Below are positions 17,213-25,804 of a stretch of DNA of 64,000 bases, in pieces; positions within the stretch are counted from its first letter, which is position 1; each line of letters begins with the position of its first letter. Both the position numbers and the translations under genes were made by a program. Below the pieces are notes generated by a model. It saw nothing but the letters and a program-made list of their open reading frames with translations. It had not been told where the DNA came from and made no database searches. The stretch covers positions 124,001 through 188,000 of the forward strand of contig NZ_LQIK01000003.1 of NCBI RefSeq assembly GCF_001499855.1, read 5' to 3'. Source of the stretch: Mycobacterium sp. GA-0227b. Its GTDB lineage: Bacteria > Actinomycetota > Actinomycetes > Mycobacteriales > Mycobacteriaceae.

Positions 17213-18085
17213 TCACGGACGGGCCAGGAAGCCGAGCACGGTGCTCTCAAACGCCTCCTTGGCCTCGATCATGGCCCAGTGTCCGCAATTCGGGAACACG
17301 TGCAGTTCGGCGTTGGGGAGGGTGCGCATCGGGATCAGTGCCATGTCAAGGGGACTGACGCGGTCGTCGCGTCCCCACGTCAGCAGTGTGGGGGCGGCGA
17401 CTCTGTGCATCTGAGCCCACGGCATCGGGGCGTCGCTGCTGCGCATGAACGCCATCATCTGCGCGAAAGCCGCCTTGCCGTACATGCGCCGGGCGGCCGC
17501 TAGCGTCTCCGGGTCGGTCGCGAGTTGCCACCGCTCCTCGATCAGCTGCTCGGTGACCAGCGACTGGTCGTAGACCATGGAGTTGAGCCAGTCGACGAGC
17601 CGCTGCCGGGTCGGGTCCTCGGTGAACTCCTGCAGGAGTCGAATGCCTTCGCTGGGGCCGGGACTGAAGATGTTCGTGCCTATACCGCCGATGGTCACCA
17701 GCTTGCCGATACGGTCGGGATTGTTGATCGCGAAGTTGATTCCGACGCCGCCGCCCATGGAATTGCCCACGATGTCGACGCGATCGATTCCCATCGCATC
17801 GAGGAACGGCACCACGGCACCCTGAGCGGTGACCATCGGATGACCGCCGAAATCGTCGCTGACCCCGAATCCCGGGAACTCGAGGATCAGACACCGGAAG
17901 CGCTCGGCGAAGGTGGGGAGCACGGCGCGGAAATTGCGCCAACCGGTGACACCGGGGCCGGAGCCGTGGAGAAACAGCAGAACGGGTCCCTTACCCACGT
18001 CGTAGTAGCGAAGCACGCCGGAGGGCGTCGGCACCTCGCGCAGATCGTTTTCGACTCGGGAGGTGAAGGCGGCGGTGTCGGTCAC
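17213..18085 (-). CDS. Meta-cleavage product hydrolase, HsaD/BphD-like alpha/beta hydrolase
   Basis: Hydrolase of 290 residues. The HGSGPGVTGWRNF motif near residue 40 is the hallmark of C-C bond hydrolases that cut meta-cleavage products. The nucleophile elbow is GNSMGG with Ser109, and the acid and histidine fit Asp240/241 (WGRDDRVSPLD) and His269 (NCGHWAM). HsaD is 291 residues. It is convergent with, and directly abuts, the SDR operon. On its own strand it lies 72 bases downstream of the ABC permease gene, so it may be cotranscribed with the importer. It is the natural partner of the extradiol dioxygenase at 11320-12228. Confidence 0.9.
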   Translation of the reverse strand: MTDTAAFTSRVENDLREVPTPSGVLRYYDVGKGPVLLFLHGSGPGVTGWRNFRAVLPTFAERFRCLILEFPGFGVSDDFGGHPMVTAQGAVVPFLDAMGIDRVDIVGNSMGGGVGINFAINNPDRIGKLVTIGGIGTNIFSPGPSEGIRLLQEFTEDPTRQRLVDWLNSMVYDQSLVTEQLIEERWQLATDPETLAAARRMYGKAAFAQMMAFMRSSDAPMPWAQMHRVAAPTLLTWGRDDRVSPLDMALIPMRTLPNAELHVFPNCGHWAMIEAKEAFESTVLGFLARP

Positions 18086-18157
18086 GATGTCAGCCTGCCA
18101 TGCGCGGCCGCCGGGCCGTCGCGCTGTTCCGCTGATCGGACCTCCCGGTCAGTCCGG

Positions 18158-19003
18158 CTAGCTCTCGATGCGTCTGCGGCGGTACAGGGTTCCGGCCGCC
18201 AGCAGGGCGAGGCTGATCACCAGGATCGCCGTCGCGAGCACATTGATCTGCGGCGGCACCGCGGCCTTGACCGCCGCGTTCACATACAGCGGATAAGTCA
18301 CCGTCGAACCGCTGACGAAGTAGGTGATGATGAAGTCGTCGAGCGACAACGCGAACGACAGCATGGCCGCCGCGACGACGCCCGGGACGATCAGCGGCAG
18401 CGTCACCTTGAAGAAGGTGCGCGCAGGGCCGGCGCCCAAATCCATGGAGGCATCCTCGAGCGTCCAGTCGAAGCCCCGCACCCGGGCGCGCACGGTCATC
18501 GCGATGAAGCTGACCTCGAATGCGATATGCGCCAACACGATCGTCAGGTAGCCGGTGGCCCACCCCAGGTCGAGGAACAGCACCAGCAACGCCGCACCCA
18601 TCACGACTTCGGGGGCGGTCAGCGGGAGCACCAGGAAGGTGTCGACCGCGCGACGTCCCCGCCACCGTTGCCGCACAAGCGCTATCGCCACCAGCGTGCC
18701 CAACACCAACGCGACCGCCGTCGAAACCGCTGCCACGTTGATGCTCAGCCGCAGCGCCTCGGTCAGCGCCGGGTACTTGAACGGATCGGCCCAGTTGTCC
18801 AGCGTGAAACCCTGCCAGCTGTAGTTGAACTTGCCCTTCGGATCGTTGAACGAGAACAGCACGATCACGAAGATCGGCAGGAACAGATACAGCAGCACCA
18901 GGCCCGCGACGATCCGCAGCAGGACGTCGCCCCATCGCGCGGATCCCTTGACCCGCTTGGCCGGTGACGGACTCGTCGCGGCGTTCATCGCCTGCAGCGT
19001 CAT
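18158..19003 (-). CDS. potC: ABC transporter permease, spermidine/putrescine PotC type
   Basis: Inner-membrane permease of 281 residues with about six transmembrane segments (first segment LLRIVAGLVLLYLFLPIFVIVLFSF after a basic, cytoplasmic N-terminus). The cytoplasmic EAA loop reads EDASMDLGAGPARTFFKVTLPLI, the docking site for the ATPase. It is the last of four importer genes and overlaps potB by four bases. PotC-type permeases work as a heterodimer with PotB. Substrate could be a polyamine or another small cation. The symbol reflects family type, not demonstrated specificity. Confidence 0.87.
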   Translation of the reverse strand: MTLQAMNAATSPSPAKRVKGSARWGDVLLRIVAGLVLLYLFLPIFVIVLFSFNDPKGKFNYSWQGFTLDNWADPFKYPALTEALRLSINVAAVSTAVALVLGTLVAIALVRQRWRGRRAVDTFLVLPLTAPEVVMGAALLVLFLDLGWATGYLTIVLAHIAFEVSFIAMTVRARVRGFDWTLEDASMDLGAGPARTFFKVTLPLIVPGVVAAAMLSFALSLDDFIITYFVSGSTVTYPLYVNAAVKAAVPPQINVLATAILVISLALLAAGTLYRRRRIES

Positions 19004-19881
19004 ACGAGTTCCTCCGTGCCCAACGCCCTGGTGTACAGCAGGACCCCCGACAGGATGATGCCCATGAGCACCATGCTCAGCGCCGCCGCGGAGGGATAGT
19101 CCTTGACCACCAGGAACTGCTGCTGAATCACGTTGCCGATCATCGTTGTCTGCGTGCTGCCGAGATACTCGGCGTTGATGAAGTCACCCGCAGCCGGGAT
19201 GAATACCAGCAGGCTGCCGGCCAGCAGGCCCGGCATCGACAGCGGCAGAACGACTTTTGTGAAGCTTCGGGTGTTCGATGAGTACAGATCTTTGGAGGCT
19301 TCGATCAACCGTGGGTCGATCTTCTCCAGGCTGACGTACAACGGCAGGATCATGAAGATGATCCAGTTGTAGGTGAGTCCACCGATGACGGCCCAACTGG
19401 TCGACAACAGCCGGCCCTCGCCGGGCAGCAACCCGATCGCGTCCAGTGCCCCGACCAACCAACCGTCGTCGGCCAGAATGGTTTTCCATGCGATGGTGCG
19501 GATCAGGAACGTCACGAAGAACGGCAGGATCACCAGGCCGAGGAGCAGATTCTTGAACCTGCCGGCCTTGAATGCGATCACGTAGGCAAGCGGGAAAGAC
19601 AGCAGCGCGCACAGCACCGTCGCCATGACGGCGTAGCCGAATGACCGCAGTATCTGGTCGTGATACTTGTCGAACGCCTCGGTGTAGTTCGCGAAGTCCC
19701 ACGAAAACGTCAGCGTCGGAAGGAATATCGAACCGCTCGCCGTCGACAGCGATGTCCGGGCCAACGAGACGAACGGCACGACGAAGAACACCGCAAGGTA
19801 GACCATCGCGGGCAGGATCATCAGATACGGTGCGATCCTGCTGCGCTGTCGACGGCTGCCGGCGACGCCTGCCATGCTCAA
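19000..19881 (-). CDS. potB: ABC transporter permease, spermidine/putrescine PotB type
   Basis: Permease of 293 residues (an alternative start two codons later gives MAGVAGS). It has about six transmembrane segments, beginning IAPYLMILPAMVYLAVFFVVPFVSLA, and the EAA loop IEASKDLYSSNTRSFTKVVLPL. It overlaps potD upstream and potC downstream by four bases each, a tightly coupled unit. The substrate-binding protein and ATPase are in the same operon, so a complete importer is encoded. Confidence 0.88.
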   Translation of the reverse strand: MSMAGVAGSRRQRSRIAPYLMILPAMVYLAVFFVVPFVSLARTSLSTASGSIFLPTLTFSWDFANYTEAFDKYHDQILRSFGYAVMATVLCALLSFPLAYVIAFKAGRFKNLLLGLVILPFFVTFLIRTIAWKTILADDGWLVGALDAIGLLPGEGRLLSTSWAVIGGLTYNWIIFMILPLYVSLEKIDPRLIEASKDLYSSNTRSFTKVVLPLSMPGLLAGSLLVFIPAAGDFINAEYLGSTQTTMIGNVIQQQFLVVKDYPSAAALSMVLMGIILSGVLLYTRALGTEELV

Positions 19882-21044
19882 CCGCCGGTGACAGCTGCGA
19901 ACATCGAGGCGTACTGCTGCTTCTGCTCGTCCTCGAGCGGCGCCCAGGCCTTGATGCGGTCGAGCGTGGCTTGCGGCGGGTTGATCAGTTCATTCTTGGC
20001 CAGGTTCGGGTTGATCTTGTCGAGCTCGCGGGTCATGTCCGAGAGCACCGGCACGAACTGCGTGAAGGCGATCAGTTTGGCGTAGTTGGCCCGGTCGTAG
20101 ACGTAGTCGATCCACGCCTCGGCCGCCTTCTGGTTCTGCGTCGTGTACGGGATCACCATCGTGTCGACGAAGTCGGTGCCGCCGGCTTCCGGGACCACGA
20201 ATTGCAGGTCGGGGTTGTCGGCCTGCAACTGCACGACATCGCCCGAATACGCCTGCGCAAGCACGACATTGCCCGCGGCGAGGTCGTCGGCGTAGTCGTT
20301 TCCGGTGAACCTGCGGATTTGCCCCTTGTCGTTCTGCTCGCGGACGAGGTCGACCGCTTTCTGCACCGATTCGGTGTTCGGCGAGGCGGGGTCGCCGCCC
20401 TGCGACTGCATGATCATGCCAAGGCCGTCCTGGAAATCCGAGAGCATGCTGACGCGGCCTTTGAACGCCGGATCCCACAGGTCGTCGACCCTGGAGATCT
20501 CCCGCCCGGTGGCGGCGCGGTTGTACGCGAGACCGACCATGCCCGTCAGGTACGGCGCGCTGAACTTGCGACCGGGGTCCATCGGCGCGTCGAGCATGTC
20601 GCGGCGCAGGTTCTTCTTGTTCGGGATGCCGCCTTCGCTGAAATCGTTGAGCCAGTTCAGCTTGCGGACCTGGGTTGCCATGAACGCCGTCGGCACCACG
20701 AGGTCGGCGCCGATGTCCTGCTTGCGTGACAGCGGTTCCTTGACCTTGGCGAACCATTCCTCGTTGTCGTTGAAGTCCTCCTTGTAGTCGACGGTGATGC
20801 CCGAGGCTTGCTGGAAGGCCGCGATGAATCCGTCGGCCATGTACAGCGGCCAGTTCGAGATTCGTAATGTGCCGCTCGCCGGTGCGCCGTCTTCGGTGGT
20901 GGTGCCCGAAGGGCTGGTGTCGGAACCGCACGCTGCCAGGAAGGACGGGCCGAGGGCGAGTGCGGCCGCCGCCGCGGTGCCCCCGCCGATGAAGCGTCGA
21001 CGTGACACCCAGCGAGAATCTGCGGGTTCTATGCGTGCGGACAT
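19878..21044 (-). CDS. potD: Extracellular substrate-binding lipoprotein, spermidine/putrescine PotD type
   Basis: A 388-residue binding protein. The N-terminus carries a twin-arginine-like RRRFIGGG motif followed by a hydrophobic stretch and the lipobox LAAC, predicting Tat export and lipid anchoring outside the membrane. The mature part has PotD-like blocks such as LRISNWPLYMADGFIAAFQ, NDNEEWFAKVKEPLSRKQDIGADLVVPTAFM and VAYNRA-like LAYNRAATGREI. It sits 52 bases after the ATPase gene and overlaps potB. Ligand could be spermidine, putrescine or an unrelated small molecule connected with the adjacent catabolic cluster. Confidence 0.88.
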   Translation of the reverse strand: MSARIEPADSRWVSRRRFIGGGTAAAAALALGPSFLAACGSDTSPSGTTTEDGAPASGTLRISNWPLYMADGFIAAFQQASGITVDYKEDFNDNEEWFAKVKEPLSRKQDIGADLVVPTAFMATQVRKLNWLNDFSEGGIPNKKNLRRDMLDAPMDPGRKFSAPYLTGMVGLAYNRAATGREISRVDDLWDPAFKGRVSMLSDFQDGLGMIMQSQGGDPASPNTESVQKAVDLVREQNDKGQIRRFTGNDYADDLAAGNVVLAQAYSGDVVQLQADNPDLQFVVPEAGGTDFVDTMVIPYTTQNQKAAEAWIDYVYDRANYAKLIAFTQFVPVLSDMTRELDKINPNLAKNELINPPQATLDRIKAWAPLEDEQKQQYASMFAAVTGG

Positions 21045-21096
21045 GGCGGCTATGCCTTTCGTCGGAGGGGAGGGGAGGGCGTCGACAACCTTCGAC

Positions 21097-22341
21097 TCAG
21101 GAGTCGTCGAGCATCTCCTCGAGGTCCTCGGTGGTGGGGATGTCGGCGGCGGGCAGGACCAGCGACGCCTCGGGCGCCCAGCAGACGTGGACGTCGTCGC
21201 CCGGCCGCAGCAGCGGCAGGTTCTGTTCGGGACCGACGTGGGCGACGATCGTCGAATCGTCGGGCGCGGCCAGCGTCAGCCGCACCACGGGCCCCTGGAA
21301 GGTGAGGTCGGTGACCGTCGCACGCACTGCTGCGACGTCGCCGGTCGGCGCATCCTGGGAAAGGGGAGCGACATGGACGCGTTCGGGGCGCACCATCAGC
21401 GTCGCGTGCCCGCCGGGTTCGATTGCGGTTTCGCCGGCACGGGCCTTCAACCGGGTCCCCAGCGCCTCGATGTCGACGAAATCGCTGTGCACGGCCCCGG
21501 TCTGCGTGCCTGCCCACAAATTCGCCTGCCCGATGAAACTCGCGACGAAAACCGTTGCGGGACGGTCATAGATCTCGGTGGGAGTGCCGATCTGGTCGAC
21601 ATTGCCGGCGTTCATGACCGCGATGCGGTCACTCATGGTCAGTGCTTCCTCTTGATCGTGGGTGACGTAGACGAACGTGATGCCGACCTCGCGCTGGATG
21701 CGCTTGAGCTCGTCTTGCATGGCGTGGCGGAGTTTGAGGTCCAGCGCGCCGAGTGGCTCGTCGAGCAGCAGCGCGCTCGGGTAGTTCACCAACGCCCGGG
21801 CCAGCGCTACGCGCTGCTGTTGGCCGCCGGAGAGCTGGCCGGGTCTGCGGTCGGCGTATTCGGTCAGCCGCACGATCTCCAAGAGGTCGCCGACCCGTTT
21901 GCGGACCGTGCCTTTCCCGTGTGCCTTGTCCAGCTTCCTGCTGCGCGGGCCGTAAGCGACGTTGTCCCACACGGACATGTGCGGGAACAGCGCATAGTGC
22001 TGAAACACCGTGTTGACATTGCGTTTGTGCGGCGGCACCCCCGACACGTCGGCGCCCTCGAGGCGGATCGCGCCGGCGCTCGGGGTTTCGAACCCGGCGA
22101 TCATGCGCAGCGTGGTGGTCTTGCCGCAGCCAGACGGCCCGAGTACCGAGAAGAACTCGCCCGATGCGATGGAGAAGTCCGCGTCGGCCACCGCGACATC
22201 GCCGCCGAAGTGTTTCGTCACGTGGTCGAGTTCGATGACTGGGGCACCTGTGGGGTGGGTCGCCTCGTCACGTCCCGATGATCGGTCAACCGCGGTGGTG
22301 TGTGAGCCGGTCAGTGCGGATCCTCCTCCGGGGCGCCCCAA
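21097..22341 (-). CDS. potA: ABC transporter ATP-binding protein, spermidine/putrescine PotA type
   Basis: ATPase of 414 residues (ATG 22341). Walker [11 protein letters not shown]-loop [10 protein letters not shown], signature [16 protein letters not shown], Walker [12 protein letters not shown] and the switch histidine in YVTHDQEEA are all intact. The C-terminal TOBE/MOP-like domain starts after about residue 270, as in PotA. About 35 N-terminal residues rich in Gly, Ser and Thr precede the ATPase core and may be non-essential. No better internal start was found. It is the first gene of the importer operon and divergent from the SRPBCC gene at 22431. Confidence 0.9.
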   Translation of the reverse strand: MGRPGGGSALTGSHTTAVDRSSGRDEATHPTGAPVIELDHVTKHFGGDVAVADADFSIASGEFFSVLGPSGCGKTTTLRMIAGFETPSAGAIRLEGADVSGVPPHKRNVNTVFQHYALFPHMSVWDNVAYGPRSRKLDKAHGKGTVRKRVGDLLEIVRLTEYADRRPGQLSGGQQQRVALARALVNYPSALLLDEPLGALDLKLRHAMQDELKRIQREVGITFVYVTHDQEEALTMSDRIAVMNAGNVDQIGTPTEIYDRPATVFVASFIGQANLWAGTQTGAVHSDFVDIEALGTRLKARAGETAIEPGGHATLMVRPERVHVAPLSQDAPTGDVAAVRATVTDLTFQGPVVRLTLAAPDDSTIVAHVGPEQNLPLLRPGDDVHVCWAPEASLVLPAADIPTTEDLEEMLDDS

Positions 22342-22430
22342 CGGTGTTTCTCGGTCAGTTTCCCAGCCGAAGGCGCTGGTTGGGGGAAATACCGTTTACC
22401 CGTCCCGCTTCGCCGGGTACGGCATTGGGC

Positions 22431-22859
22431 ATGGCCGCAGTGGATGTTTCGGTGTCATCGGATCTGGAGCCGCACAAGGCGTGGGCGTTGGCCTCGGATC
22501 TGAGCCGGTTCGACGAATGGCTGACGATCTTCGGCGGCTGGCGCAGCGAGGTGCCGTCGGACATCGAGGTCGGGACCTGTGTGTCCTCGTCGATCAAGGT
22601 CAAAGGGTTCCGCAACACCATCCACTGGCGCGTCACCCGCTATGACGAGCCGAAGGTCATCGAGATGATCGGCCGCGGCAGGCCGGGCATCCGCATATGC
22701 CTGACACTGTGCGTCCGCGACGAGAAACCGGGCTCGACGTTCCAGGTGGTCGCCGATCTGTCCGGCGGCCTGTTGAACACCCGCATCGGCAACCTGGTCG
22801 CCAGGGTCATCGAGTCCGACGTGCGCAAGTCGGTCACCAACTTGGCCGCCCTCCGGTGA
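22431..22859 (+). CDS. SRPBCC-family protein resembling M. tuberculosis Rv0910
   Basis: A 142-residue START/Bet v1-fold protein beginning MAAVDVSVSS. The run SDLSRFDEWLTIFGGWRSEVP, then VKGFRNTIHW and IGNLVARVIESDVRKS, is shared with the protein at 58892-59323 in this window. Both recall Rv0910, annotated as the toxin partner of Rv0909; that is from memory. The fold binds hydrophobic ligands. No small antitoxin-like ORF was noticed beside it. It is divergent from potA and ends 15 bases before the convergent MFS gene. Start chosen because the open frame upstream is not family-like. Confidence 0.82.
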   Translation: MAAVDVSVSSDLEPHKAWALASDLSRFDEWLTIFGGWRSEVPSDIEVGTCVSSSIKVKGFRNTIHWRVTRYDEPKVIEMIGRGRPGIRICLTLCVRDEKPGSTFQVVADLSGGLLNTRIGNLVARVIESDVRKSVTNLAALR

Positions 22860-22874
22860 ACCATTGCCGGATCC

Positions 22875-24347
22875 TCAGCCCCATTCGTGGTTCATGGCGC
22901 GGGACTCGTAGCGCGCCTCGACGGAATCGACGGGCCGTGGCGTCGGTCGTGACACCGCGATCAACACCAGAGCCAACATGGCCGTCACCGCGCCTCCGAG
23001 GAAGATCGCGAAGAAACTGCTTTCCATCGGTACTCCGGCGCCGGGCGTCGACCGGCTGAGCAGCATGGCCACCAGCGCGGCGGCCATCGAGCTGCCGATC
23101 GTGCGCGCGATCGCGTTCATGCTGGTCGCCACACCGGTTTCGCCTGCGCCGACCTCGCTGACGACCAGTGCCGGCAGCGCGCCGTAGCCGAGGCTGATGT
23201 AGGCGTTGGCGAGGATGCCCGCGACGATGACCTGCCAGGTGTGCGAGTGCGCGAACGTGATGAACAGGAACCCGGCGATGCCCGCCACTGCCGCCAGCAT
23301 GAGCACCGGTCGGGCGCCGAAGCGGTCGATGTACCGCCCGCTGACCAACGCGACGAGAAAGCCGGTGAACGCGCCGGGCAACAAATAGACGACGCTGGCT
23401 TCCAACACCGACGCGCCGAAGCCGTACCCCGCACCGTCACGGGGTATCTGGACGAACAGGGTCAGCCCGAGGAACGCGAAGTACAGCCCCATACCGACGA
23501 AGATCGTGGCGAGGTTGGTCAGCATGATCGGCCGCCGCGTGAGCATCGTCGTCGACACCAGCGGCTGTCTGGCTCGCCGCTCCCAGCACCACCATCCGGT
23601 CAGCACAGCCGCACCGCCGAGCGCGCAGCCGAGGGTGGCAGGTGACGTCCACGCCCACGTCTGTCCCTGGGTGATCGCCAGTAGCAGAGCCGACAGGCCC
23701 ACCGCCAACCCGGTGGCGCCGAGCCAATCGATGGATCCGGCGGCGCTGCGCGGACGCCGCGGCACCACCAGAAGCACGATCGCGATCACCATCACCGTGA
23801 ACGCCGTCGTCAACCAGAACACCCGGTGGTAGCCGGCGTCACCGCTCATCAGCAACCCGACCACGACGAGGCCCGTTCCGCCGCCGAACCCCAACGTGCC
23901 GGACAGCACCGCCATCGCCGACATCAGCCGGTCGGAGGACAGTTCCTCGCGCAGGATGGCGATGCTGATCGGATACAGGGCGTAGGACGCCGCCTGCAGC
24001 ACCCGGGCGACGATGAGCAGTTCGAGCGACGACGTGGTGGCGGCGAGCAGCGATCCGGCGAGCACGACGACGAGTACGCCGAGCAGCACCCGGTGCTTAC
24101 TGTGCAGGTCGGCGAGCCGCCCGAGCAGCGGGGACGCGGCGACGGCGGCGAGCAGGTTGGCGGTGACCGCCCAACTCACCCCGACGATGGACGCGTCCAG
24201 CTGGTCGGCGATGATGCCGAGCACCGGGACGACGGCGGTCTGCAGGACGGCGACGGTGAGCACGACGATGGACAGCCCGGCGACCAGCAGGCGCGGCGAC
24301 TGGAGTGGCGGGAGACCGGTCGAGCGTGTCGTGTCGGTGTCGACCAC
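22875..24347 (-). CDS. MFS drug/multidrug efflux transporter (DHA2-like)
   Basis: Membrane transporter of 490 residues with many hydrophobic segments, probably 14. Motif A is recognisable as PLLGRLADLHSKHRVLL after the second segment, and motif C-like glycine-rich GTLGFGGGTGLVVVGLLM in the fifth. No signal peptide or soluble domains are seen. Proton-driven export of small hydrophobic compounds is the family norm. It is convergent with the SRPBCC gene and follows the hydrolase on the same strand? No: the hydrolase at 24386 starts further upstream on the same strand, ending 38 bases before this start, so MerR, hydrolase and transporter may form one operon. Confidence 0.9.
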   Translation of the reverse strand: MVDTDTTRSTGLPPLQSPRLLVAGLSIVVLTVAVLQTAVVPVLGIIADQLDASIVGVSWAVTANLLAAVAASPLLGRLADLHSKHRVLLGVLVVVLAGSLLAATTSSLELLIVARVLQAASYALYPISIAILREELSSDRLMSAMAVLSGTLGFGGGTGLVVVGLLMSGDAGYHRVFWLTTAFTVMVIAIVLLVVPRRPRSAAGSIDWLGATGLAVGLSALLLAITQGQTWAWTSPATLGCALGGAAVLTGWWCWERRARQPLVSTTMLTRRPIMLTNLATIFVGMGLYFAFLGLTLFVQIPRDGAGYGFGASVLEASVVYLLPGAFTGFLVALVSGRYIDRFGARPVLMLAAVAGIAGFLFITFAHSHTWQVIVAGILANAYISLGYGALPALVVSEVGAGETGVATSMNAIARTIGSSMAAALVAMLLSRSTPGAGVPMESSFFAIFLGGAVTAMLALVLIAVSRPTPRPVDSVEARYESRAMNHEWG

Positions 24348-24385
24348 GCCCGCTCCGATCGTTAGCCCATCTTCGGTTCTGTCGA

Positions 24386-25270
24386 TTATGTCCGGTGGTC
24401 CGCGGGAGCCGGTGCCGGGTGTGCGCCGTCCCGCGTGGTGGTGATGAAGTCGTCGAGCAGATCCACCACCTCACTCGGGCGTTCCACATGCGGGAAGTGG
24501 CCGACGCCTTCGAGCACTTCGAGCCGGCATTCGGGCCGCGCTTCTTGCGCCATGTACGCGTGGTCGACCGGGATGATGCGATCCTGGTCACCCCAGATAG
24601 CCATGACGGGCATCTCCGATGCGACGTGCAGCCGGTTCAGCGCGCTGACCGCCTGCCCGCGATAGTCGACTACGGAGCGCAGCGTGCGAAGGAACGCGTG
24701 GCGGGTCTGGGCGTCCGCAAGTGAGGAATAGGCGCTCCACATCTCCGCGCCTCGGGGCGATTGGATACCAGCGGTGGAGAACCAGTTGCGCAGCCTGTTG
24801 CCCGCGGCCAGGATCGCCCGCGGCGCGATGAGTGGGAGCAGGAACTCCGAACCCGGCGCCGACAGCAACCGCAGCGTCCAGCCCACATCGGGACCCAGAC
24901 CGCCGCTGCTGATGAGCACCAGCCGTTGACACCGGTCGGGGTGTTGATAGACAAACTGCATGGCCACGCCGCCGCCGAGCGATTGCCCGACCACGGTGGC
25001 ACGTGAAATTTTCAACTCGTCGAGTAGATCGCGCAGCCACACCGCGAACGCACCCAGGGAGTAGTCGCCGCGCGGCTTGTCGGACTGACCGTGTCCCAGC
25101 AGGTCGGGTGCGACCACGCGGTATTTCCGCGACAACTGGGGGATGACGGCCCGCCACGTTTCGGAACTGCCGGCCATTCCGTGGATCAACAGCAATGCCT
25201 CTTCGCCGTCACCGATGTCTCGATAGGCCACACGGTCACCGTGCAGCTCGAGAAAGTTGATGTCGCTCAT
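24386..25270 (-). CDS. Alpha/beta hydrolase
   Basis: Hydrolase of 294 residues. Oxyanion region LLIHGMAGSSETW, nucleophile elbow VGQSLGGGVA (Ser near 97) and C-terminal GVGHFPHVERP histidine define a canonical triad, with Asp in WGDQDRIIP. It resembles the broad epoxide hydrolase/C-C hydrolase branch, and the substrate is unclear. Its start overlaps the MerR stop by four bases, so it is directly cotranscribed with that regulator. The C-terminus ends in a proline- and alanine-rich tail. A role in detoxifying a compound also exported by the downstream MFS protein is possible. Confidence 0.88.
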   Translation of the reverse strand: MSDINFLELHGDRVAYRDIGDGEEALLLIHGMAGSSETWRAVIPQLSRKYRVVAPDLLGHGQSDKPRGDYSLGAFAVWLRDLLDELKISRATVVGQSLGGGVAMQFVYQHPDRCQRLVLISSGGLGPDVGWTLRLLSAPGSEFLLPLIAPRAILAAGNRLRNWFSTAGIQSPRGAEMWSAYSSLADAQTRHAFLRTLRSVVDYRGQAVSALNRLHVASEMPVMAIWGDQDRIIPVDHAYMAQEARPECRLEVLEGVGHFPHVERPSEVVDLLDDFITTTRDGAHPAPAPADHRT

Positions 25271-25758
25271 GCGTGACTGGCCCCTTCGCGGTCGTCCACA
25301 GTGCCTACCCAGAAACCGCTACGGGTATCGCCCGCGCCGCCGCGCTCGGACGCGAGGTCCTCGACCGACATACCGTCGACCAGGCGGTCCAGTGCGCCGG
25401 TCATCGTCGGGCACTCGCGCACGGGGTGATCCGTCGGACAGTGCAGGGCGTGGGTGAGGAAGTCCTGCGCACCGCGGGCTTGGGCGATGACATCGTCGAG
25501 GTGAGCGATCTGTTCGCGCACGAGGTCGCGCCATTGCGGGCTGGGCGCGTCGAGAACCGCGGCGGCGGTGTCGAGTGGCAGCCCCAATCGGTGAAAGATC
25601 TTGAGGAACGCCAACCTGCGAAGCTCCTCGGGCCCGTACATGCGGGTGCCGGCGCGCCGCGCCTGCGGGCACACCAGGCCGCGCTCGTCGTAGTACCGCA
25701 GGGCCGACGACGTCATCTGGAGCCGGGCCGCCGCCTCGCCGATCGGGATCGTTTCCAT
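25267..25758 (-). CDS. MerR-family transcriptional regulator
   Basis: Regulator of 163 residues (METIPIGEAA). The MerR DNA-binding head is clear: IGEAAARLQMTSSALRYYDERGL, then PEELRRLAFLKIFHRLGLPL. The coiled region follows, and a C-terminal HCPTDHPVREC segment has two cysteines but not the SoxR CxxCxxxxxC cluster pattern. ATG 25758 is used because the upstream alternative at 25806 would place the operator inside the coding region. It is divergent from the methyltransferase gene at 25805, with a perfect palindrome between them, and is coupled to the hydrolase at 25270. Confidence 0.88.
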   Translation of the reverse strand: METIPIGEAAARLQMTSSALRYYDERGLVCPQARRAGTRMYGPEELRRLAFLKIFHRLGLPLDTAAAVLDAPSPQWRDLVREQIAHLDDVIAQARGAQDFLTHALHCPTDHPVRECPTMTGALDRLVDGMSVEDLASERGGAGDTRSGFWVGTVDDREGASHA

Positions 25759-25771
25759 ATCGACATTTGAC

Positions 25772-25787
25772 TTCAAGTCGACTTGAA
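25772..25787. promoter_or_regulatory. MerR-type operator in divergent promoter
   Basis: TTCAAGTCGACTTGAA is a perfect 16-base palindrome. On the minus strand it lies within a 19-base spacer following TTGCCG, the geometry of MerR-activated promoters. On the plus strand TTGACT (25767-25772) runs into its left end. Location between the MerR gene and the methyltransferase suggests control of both. Confidence 0.65.
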
Positions 25788-25804
25788 CCGGCAAGCTCGC
25801 GATC

